This document shows positions 8,526-12,621 of a stretch of 12,621 bases of DNA, piece after piece (the first letter of the stretch is position 1; each line of letters starts with the position of its first letter). The position numbers and the translations under genes are program-made. Under the pieces are notes generated by a model. It was not told the origin of the DNA and ran no database searches. It was given only the letters and a program-made list of their open reading frames with translations. The stretch is taken from positions 1 through 12,621 of the forward strand of contig CAMPJN010000078.1 in assembly GCA_946886875.1 (NCBI GenBank), in the 5' to 3' direction. This stretch comes from an uncultured Pseudomonas sp. GTDB taxonomy: Bacteria; Pseudomonadota; Gammaproteobacteria; Pseudomonadales; Pseudomonadaceae.

Positions 8526-8594
8526 GTAGGGTGGATGACGCTCTTTTCATCCACCGTCGCGATTGGTGGATGGATAAAACGCCATCCACCCTAC
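8526..8594. repeat. REP-like element 4: GTAGGGTGGATG-type inverted repeat next to the recD start
   Basis: The arms at 8526-8555 and 8565-8594 begin and end with GTAGGGTGGATG / CATCCACCCTAC (12 of 12 paired) and carry an inner CATCCACC / GGTGGATG pair (8 of 8), with a diverged middle. The right arm ends at 8594, directly followed by the GGGAG that serves as the recD ribosome binding site (8595-8599). Folding of this repeat could therefore limit or present the recD initiation site. Confidence 0.82.
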
Positions 8595-8605
8595 GGGAGT
8601 GGTCT

Positions 8606-10432
8606 ATGAACCTCGCCGATCTGCCGCTCGGTCCGCTGGAGCGCGCTCTGGTCGACAGCTTGCGCCGCCTCGATCCGGCCGCCGAGCCGCTGGTGCTGAT
8701 CTCGGCGGCATTGCTCTGCACGGCGCTGGACAAGGGCGATGTCTGCCTGCCGCTGGCGCGCATGGCCGGGCAGCGACCCTGGCCGGAGCACGCATTCAAA
8801 CTGCCGAGCCTGGCGGACTGGCGCCAGCAATTACAGGCCAGCCCCTTGGTTGGCAGCGCCAATTCCTTCGCACCTATGATCCTCGACGGCGAGCGACTGT
8901 ATCTGGCGCGCTATCAGGCCTATGAGCAGCAACTCGCCGAGCAGCTGCTTAGCCGCGCCGCCGATCTGCCGAGTGTCGATGAGGCGCAACTGAGCGAAAG
9001 TCTGACCCGACTGTTCGCCTTCAACGCCCAGCAACCCGACTGGCAACGTCTTGCCGCGGCGCAAGCGGTACGGCGCAAGTTGGCGGTGATCTCCGGCGGT
9101 CCCGGCACTGGCAAAACCACCACAGTGGTGCGCCTGCTCGCCGCGCTGCTGGAACAACCGGGCTGTGAACATCTGGCCATTGGCCTGGCCGCACCCACCG
9201 GCAAGGCGGCGGCGCGCATGGCCGAGGCGATCCGCAATGCCAAGGCCAACCTGCCGGTCAGCGAGGCGATCAAGGCGGCGCTGCCGGAAGAGGCGCGCAC
9301 CCTGCATCGCCTGCTCGGCAGCCGTGGCGACAGCCCGCAGGTGCGGCATAACGCGGCCAACCCGCTGGCGCTGGACGTGCTGGTGGTCGACGAAGCCTCG
9401 ATGGTCGACCTGGCGCTGATGGCCAAACTGGTCGACGCCTTGCCGCCCAGCGCGCGGCTGATCCTGCTCGGCGACAAGGACCAGCTCTGCGCGGTGGAAG
9501 CCGGCGCGGTGTTCGCCGAACTCTGCGAAGGCCGCGGCTTCGACGCGCCGGCGGGCGCGGATTTGCAACGCATTACCGGCCAGCGAGTGCCGGTCGCACA
9601 ACCCACTTCGCGCCTCGGCGATGCCGTGGTGCTGCTGACCCATAGCCACCGCTTTGCCGGCGACAGCGGCATCGGTGAGCTGGCGCGGCGGATCAACGGC
9701 GGCGAGGTCAGGGCCACCCTGAGTTTGCTCAAAGAACAACGCAGCGACCTGGTCTGGAACGCCGAACCGACCCCAGCCGATCTGCTCGAGCGCCTGGACC
9801 GCGGCTATGCGCCCTTTCTCGCTGCGGCGAAAAGCGCCGACCCGCACGCGGCCTTCGCCGCCTTTAACGAGTTCCGCGCCCTTACCGCCCAGCGCGAAGG
9901 CAGCTGGGGCGTGGCCGGCATCAACGAAGCGCTGGAGGCGCGGGTGAAAAGGCGCGGTCTGGTCGCCAGCCGCGAACGCTGGTATGTCGGTCGGCCGATC
10001 ATGGTGCGCCAGAACGACTACGCCCTCGGCCTGTTCAACGGCGATATCGGCATCTGCCTGCACACCGAATACGGCCTGCGGGTGTTCTTTGAAGGCGAGG
10101 GCGGCTACCGTCCCTTCGCCCCGGCCCGCCTGCCCAGCCACGACTGCGCCTTCGCCATGACCGTGCATAAAAGCCAGGGCTCGGAATTTTCCGAGGTGCT
10201 GCTGATCCTGCCCGAACAACCCAGCCCACTGCTGACCCGCAGCCTGTTCTACACCGGTATCACCCGCGCCAAACACAAAGTGGAAATCTGGGGTTTGCCG
10301 GCGCGCCTGAGCGAGGCGGTCGCCACCCGCGCGGAGCGGGCGGCGGGGTTGGCGCAGCGGTTGGCAAAGCCGATCGTCAGCGCGCCTGCGGCTGAACCGG
10401 CTGCCGGCCAATCGCAATTGGATCTGTTCTGA
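8606..10432 (+). CDS. recD: Exodeoxyribonuclease V (RecBCD) subunit alpha, RecD helicase
   Basis: RecD is the 5'-3' SF1B helicase motor of RecBCD. It drives fast unwinding and is needed for nuclease activity of the holoenzyme. The product has 608 residues, the normal length. Walker A GPGTGKT is at 165-171 (Lys170), Walker B VVDEASMVD has Asp262-Glu263, and the other motifs are LLGDKDQLCAVEAGAVF, HSHRFAGDSGIGELA, MTVHKSQGSEFSEVLL and LFYTGITRAKHKVEIWG. I chose ATG 8606, preceded by GGGAG at 8595-8599 with a 6-base spacer. An in-frame TTG at 8522 would add 28 residues encoded only by a REP repeat and is unlikely. Unlike recC-recB, recD does not overlap recB; 307 bp of REP-like repeats intervene. 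The protein ends with an Ala/Pro-rich tail and the pentapeptide QLDLF (604-608), which matches the beta-clamp binding consensus QL[SD]LF (see findings). Confidence 0.96.
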   Translation: MNLADLPLGPLERALVDSLRRLDPAAEPLVLISAALLCTALDKGDVCLPLARMAGQRPWPEHAFKLPSLADWRQQLQASPLVGSANSFAPMILDGERLYLARYQAYEQQLAEQLLSRAADLPSVDEAQLSESLTRLFAFNAQQPDWQRLAAAQAVRRKLAVISGGPGTGKTTTVVRLLAALLEQPGCEHLAIGLAAPTGKAAARMAEAIRNAKANLPVSEAIKAALPEEARTLHRLLGSRGDSPQVRHNAANPLALDVLVVDEASMVDLALMAKLVDALPPSARLILLGDKDQLCAVEAGAVFAELCEGRGFDAPAGADLQRITGQRVPVAQPTSRLGDAVVLLTHSHRFAGDSGIGELARRINGGEVRATLSLLKEQRSDLVWNAEPTPADLLERLDRGYAPFLAAAKSADPHAAFAAFNEFRALTAQREGSWGVAGINEALEARVKRRGLVASRERWYVGRPIMVRQNDYALGLFNGDIGICLHTEYGLRVFFEGEGGYRPFAPARLPSHDCAFAMTVHKSQGSEFSEVLLILPEQPSPLLTRSLFYTGITRAKHKVEIWGLPARLSEAVATRAERAAGLAQRLAKPIVSAPAAEPAAGQSQLDLF

Positions 10433-10457
10433 GCCGGACGTCGGCGCTATGCGGATA

Positions 10458-10486
10458 TTGCGCGCTGCGGTCAATAAGCCTAGGAT
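10458..10486 (+). promoter_or_regulatory. Possible sigma-70 promoter for the rtcB-prfH transcript
   Basis: TTGCGC at 10458-10463 and TAGGAT at 10481-10486 are separated by 17 bases. This is a reasonable but not perfect match to TTGACA/TATAAT. It lies 26 bases after the recD stop and would start RNA near 10493, about 30 bases before the small leader ORF. No experiment or known site supports it. Confidence 0.45.
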
Positions 10487-10524
10487 GCGCGCCTTCTCTC
10501 AACCGACAGCAAAGGAGCCACATC

Positions 10525-10566
10525 ATGCAGCAGCTGATTAACCTTTGCAGGTCGCGCCTGGCTTAA
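10525..10566 (+). CDS. Putative 13-residue leader peptide upstream of rtcB
   Basis: A short ORF encodes MQQLINLCRSRLA and stops with TAA. It has a stronger ribosome binding site (AAGGAG at 10512-10517, 7-base spacer) than rtcB itself. No similarity to a known peptide is recognised. It lies between the possible promoter and rtcB, and the first arm of an 8-base inverted repeat is inside its codons 8-10. This arrangement fits a regulatory leader peptide whose translation affects the folding of the rtcB leader. It could also be a chance ORF, although the spacing and strength of the ribosome binding site argue that it is translated. Confidence 0.5.
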   Translation: MQQLINLCRSRLA

Positions 10567-10654
10567 CGCATCCCCGCCGCCCAACAGCGGTTTCTGCAAC
10601 GCCCTGCTTCGACCTGCCAATCCAACTATTTTCGTTTCAACCCATCAGGATTGG
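10547..10654 (+). promoter_or_regulatory. Structured leader with hairpin over the rtcB ribosome binding site
   Basis: GCAGGTCG (10547-10554, inside the leader ORF) pairs perfectly with CGACCTGC (10610-10617). Immediately next to it, CCAATCC (10617-10623) pairs with GGATTGG (10648-10654), which contains three of the four bases of the rtcB AGGA ribosome binding site (10647-10650). A small CCGC/GCGG hairpin (10577-10590) lies in the first loop. The second pairing would reduce rtcB initiation. No U-rich terminator is present, so control, if any, would be at translation. Long loops (55 and 24 bases) make both pairings uncertain. Confidence 0.4.
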
Positions 10655-10657
10655 ACT

Positions 10658-11794
10658 ATGGGCACTTGCATTCGCAATTTGTCCGACGGCATCGTTTTGA
10701 TCGCCGCGGACGACACCTGGATCGAAGGAAAAGCGATCCAACAACTTGAAACCACCGCACGCCTGCCGGGCATGCAACGGGTCGCCGGGATGCCGGATTT
10801 GCACCCGGGGCGCGGCTATCCAGTGGGGGCGGCATTCTTCTCCACGGGTCGGTTGTATCCGGCACTGGTCGGCAACGATATCGGCTGTGGCATGGCGCTA
10901 TGGCGCACCGATATCGGCGTGGCCAAGCTGAATCTGGACAAGCTGGAAAAACGCCTCGGCAGCCTCGATGCGCCTTTGGATGAAAGCTGGCAGGAGGCCG
11001 TAGCCGCTTTCGGTCTGCCACCGAGCAACCACGGGCATTCCCTCGGCACCATCGGCGGCGGTAACCACTTCGCCGAACTGCAGCAGCTCGACCAGAGTTT
11101 CGACGACGAGGCGCTGGCGAGCCTGGGTATCGACCGCAAGCAGCTGCTGTTGCTGGTACACAGCGGTTCGCGCGGTTTGGGCGAGGCGATTCTGCGCGAG
11201 CAGGTCGATTTGTTCGGCCATCAAGGGTTGGAGGCCGGCTCTGCGGCCTGCGCCCATTACCTGGCGCGTCACGATGGTGCCTTGCGCTTCGCCGAAGCCA
11301 ATCGGCAACTGATCGCCCGGCGCATGCTCGAACGACTGCGCGCCGAGGGCGGGCAGCTGCTGGATATCAACCACAACCTGGTATCGCCGGCACGCATCGC
11401 GGAGCAGGACGGCTGGCTGCACCGCAAGGGCGCCACGCCGTCCGATCAAGGTGTGCTGGTGATTCCCGGTTCGCGCGGCGATTACAGCTACCTGGTGCAG
11501 CCGCTGGCCGACGAACGCAGTCTATTGTCCCTGGCTCATGGCGCAGGGCGTAAATGGATGCGCAGTGACTGCAAGGATCGCCTGGCCGCGCGGTACAGCG
11601 TCAAACAGCTGGAGCGTACGGCACTGGGCAGTCGGGTGATCTGCGCCGACCGGGCGCTGATCTATGAAGAAGCGCCAGAGGCCTACAAAGCCATCGACTC
11701 TGTGGTCGGTGCGCTGCGCGAGGCAGGTCTGTTGCGGGTTTTGGCCCGGCTGAAGCCGGTGTTGACCTACAAGACGCGGGGAGGCTGCTGCTGA
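10658..11794 (+). CDS. RNA-splicing ligase RtcB family protein (short form paired with PrfH, RtcB2-like)
   Basis: RtcB enzymes join RNA 2',3'-cyclic phosphate (or 3'-phosphate) ends to 5'-OH ends, using GTP and Mn2+ through a guanylated histidine. The family motifs are all present: MPDLHPG at 45-51, GNDIGCGM at 72-79 with metal-ligand Cys77, GGGNHF at 133-138, HSGSRG at 168-173, the INHN segment, [20 protein letters not shown], and LAHGAGRKW with His294 as the expected nucleotidyl-acceptor. At 378 residues it is shorter than the stand-alone RtcB (about 400-480) and fits the short form found with prfH. The start at 10658 follows AGGA with a 7-base spacer. The stop TGA overlaps the prfH ATG (TGATG), so the two are surely translated together. 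In the known pair, RtcB repairs 16S rRNA cut in the decoding centre after PrfH releases the stalled ribosome. I infer that role here from motifs and context. The symbol rtcB2 is used for such forms, but I leave it blank because the subtype was judged by eye. Confidence 0.93.
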   Translation: MGTCIRNLSDGIVLIAADDTWIEGKAIQQLETTARLPGMQRVAGMPDLHPGRGYPVGAAFFSTGRLYPALVGNDIGCGMALWRTDIGVAKLNLDKLEKRLGSLDAPLDESWQEAVAAFGLPPSNHGHSLGTIGGGNHFAELQQLDQSFDDEALASLGIDRKQLLLLVHSGSRGLGEAILREQVDLFGHQGLEAGSAACAHYLARHDGALRFAEANRQLIARRMLERLRAEGGQLLDINHNLVSPARIAEQDGWLHRKGATPSDQGVLVIPGSRGDYSYLVQPLADERSLLSLAHGAGRKWMRSDCKDRLAARYSVKQLERTALGSRVICADRALIYEEAPEAYKAIDSVVGALREAGLLRVLARLKPVLTYKTRGGCC

Positions 11795-12411
11795 TGATCC
11801 TTCTGCAATTGTCGGCGGCCCAAGGGCCGGAAGAGTGCGCCCTGGCGGTGGCCAAGGCGCTCAAGCGCCTGCTGGCGGAAGCCGCAGAGCAGGGCGTCGA
11901 GGTGCGGGTGTTGGAAAAGGAGGCCGGCGAGCGCCAGGCAACCTTGCGTTCGGTCCTGCTGGCGTTGAGCGGTGAGGCAGCCGAGCAGTTGGCGGAGGCC
12001 TGGAGCGGTTCGCTGCAGTGGATCTGCGTCAGCCCCTATCGGCCAGCGCATCGGCGCAAGAACTGGTTCTTCGGTGGCGCGCGTTTCGCCGCGCCGCCGG
12101 CCAGCCTGGAAAGCCAGATTCGCTTCGAAACCCTGCGTTCTTCCGGCCCCGGTGGCCAGCACGTCAACACCACGGACTCGGCGGTGCGCGCCACCCACCT
12201 GGCCAGCGGCATCAGCGTCAAGGTGCAGTCCGAACGCAGCCAGCACGCCAACAAGCGTCTGGCGCTGCTGCTGATCGCCCGGCGTCTGGCCGAACAGGCC
12301 GAGCAGGCGAGCGACGCCTTGCGCGCCGAACGCCGGCTGTTTCATCACCAGGTGCAGCGGGGTAATCCGCGGCGTACCTTCAAGGGTGAGCGTTTCGACG
12401 TCTTGCCGTAA
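11794..12411 (+). CDS. prfH: Peptide chain release factor H (PrfH)
   Basis: The 205-residue product is a class I release factor homologue carrying the catalytic GGQ loop at 120-122 in the context [20 protein letters not shown], followed by [20 protein letters not shown], typical of RF1/RF2-like domain 3. It is much shorter than RF1/RF2 (about 360 residues), and the stop-codon reading domain of true release factors is not recognisable. The N-terminal part (about 1-100) contains [19 protein letters not shown], characteristic of PrfH to my knowledge. The GGQ loop hydrolyses peptidyl-tRNA in the ribosome. The start ATG overlaps the rtcB stop by one base. PrfH proteins with an adjacent rtcB have been shown to act on ribosomes cleaved in the 16S decoding centre, the lesion made by colicin E3-type toxins. 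It ends 176 bp before the next gene. Confidence 0.94.
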   Translation: MILLQLSAAQGPEECALAVAKALKRLLAEAAEQGVEVRVLEKEAGERQATLRSVLLALSGEAAEQLAEAWSGSLQWICVSPYRPAHRRKNWFFGGARFAAPPASLESQIRFETLRSSGPGGQHVNTTDSAVRATHLASGISVKVQSERSQHANKRLALLLIARRLAEQAEQASDALRAERRLFHHQVQRGNPRRTFKGERFDVLP

Positions 12412-12587
12412 CCCTATCAACGGCCGGCTACGGGCCTGTTCTATCGCCACGGCAGGCAACCTTAATAGGCGCTATCGTCGATTGAGGTTGCATCCGCCGG
12501 GCCGCTCACCAAAAATGCCTGCACTCTGTCCGGTGTTAAATGTTTCCGGGCACTCGAAGGTTTGTTCGCACACAGCAAGGAGTCGCC

Positions 12588-12621
12588 ATGTTCGCCCGCC
12601 TCAGCAATATCCTCAAAGGCA
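12588..12621 (+). CDS. Start of an unidentified gene (11 codons, continues beyond the window)
   Basis: A start codon at 12588 follows a good ribosome binding site (AAGGAG at 12577-12582) with a 5-base spacer, and reads MFARLSNILKG to the window edge. The segment is too short to recognise. The 176-bp region before it holds a weak AACGGCC/GGCC(T)GTT hairpin at 12419-12440 and a GCAACCT/AGGTTGC pair (12456-12462 / 12485-12491), neither followed by a clear U-tract. It is probably a separate transcription unit from prfH. Confidence 0.65.
   Translation, partial: MFARLSNILKG

Larger units (their letters stand above)
8295..8609 (+). other. Open reading frame spanning the REP mosaic, joined to recB and recD by ATGA overlaps
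   Basis: A 104-codon frame starts at ATG 8295, overlapping the recB stop as ATGA. It is preceded by a strong GAGGAGG ribosome binding site (8284-8290), with a second ATG at 8298. It runs through all four REP-like repeats without a stop and ends at TGA 8607-8609, again overlapping the recD ATG at 8606 as ATGA. The translation (MMGYHPLLGIAALNPTYG...) shows only REP-derived peptide segments such as RSPDAIRDRP and CIRATGSPAPG and no recognisable domain. I do not claim a functional protein. What can be supported is a translatable bridge between recB and recD that could keep ribosomes moving across the repeats and couple recD translation. It may equally be a chance open frame, since GC-rich repeats are often open. 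Confidence 0.35.

Noticed and set aside
3620..8594. CRISPR array
   Set aside because: The repeats are inverted palindromes of different families, not regularly spaced direct repeats with unique spacers, and no cas gene is present.
8522..8605. N-terminal extension of RecD from TTG 8522
   Set aside because: The 28 extra residues are translated REP repeat; ATG 8606 has its own GGGAG site and gives the usual 608-residue length.
4213..9386. Octamers identical to E. coli Chi (GCTGGTGG) at 4213-4220, 7362-7369 and 9379-9386 on the plus strand, and its complement at 3712-3719
   Set aside because: The three plus-strand copies fall in Leu-Val (CTG-GTG) codon pairs, frequent in this codon usage, so they need no Chi function. 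A genome-wide count with codon-shuffled controls would be needed.
8831..10474. Long minus-strand frame (547 codons) opposite recD
   Set aside because: Same antisense effect of GC-rich codon use; no motif or plausible protein, whereas recD is complete on the plus strand.
12419..12440. Terminator after prfH (AACGGCC ... GGCCTGTT)
   Set aside because: The stem has a bulge, is short, and is followed by only CTAT with no U-run; not strong enough to list.

Overview
The window looks like chromosomal DNA of a Pseudomonas-type gammaproteobacterium. The evidence is the GC-rich sequence with CTG/GCC/CGC-dominated codons, the gene order recC-recB-recD beside a Na/Pi cotransporter gene, and several imperfect palindromes of the REP type common in Pseudomonas genomes (cores such as GTAGGAGC, GTAGCCCGGAT and GTAGGGTGGATG). 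The species cannot be fixed from sequence reading alone.

Layout. Bases 1-337 (minus strand) hold the N-terminal part of a Na/Pi cotransporter family membrane protein that runs off the left edge. A 258-bp divergent intergenic region follows, in which I see no convincing promoter. Bases 596-1309 encode a predicted secreted lipoprotein of unknown function. Bases 1418-10432 encode the three subunits of RecBCD in the order recC, recB, recD. recC and recB overlap by 4 bp (ATGA). recB and recD are separated by 307 bp made almost entirely of four different REP-like inverted repeats. A fifth REP-like inverted repeat (REPIN form) lies inside recC, in frame. Bases 10433-10657 form a leader region with a possible promoter, a 13-codon ORF with a strong ribosome binding site, and two inverted repeats. 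It precedes an RtcB-type RNA ligase gene (10658-11794), which overlaps prfH (11794-12411) by one base. After 176 bp a new gene starts at 12588 and leaves the window after 11 codons.

How the genes work together. RecBCD is the helicase-nuclease that resects double-strand DNA ends for RecA-dependent repair and destroys foreign linear DNA. All helicase motifs of RecB and RecD and the RecB nuclease residues are intact. The rtcB-prfH pair is a separate RNA/ribosome repair module: PrfH is a release-factor-like protein with a GGQ loop, and RtcB ligates RNA 2',3'-cyclic phosphate and 5'-OH ends. The family pair is known for rescue and repair of ribosomes nicked in the 16S decoding centre.

The most interesting points are these. 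(1) The REP mosaic between recB and recD is one continuous reading frame joined to both genes by ATGA overlaps. (2) A REPIN has become part of the RecC protein. (3) RecD ends in QLDLF, a match to the beta-sliding-clamp binding consensus. (4) The rtcB-prfH leader has the parts of a peptide-controlled attenuator.
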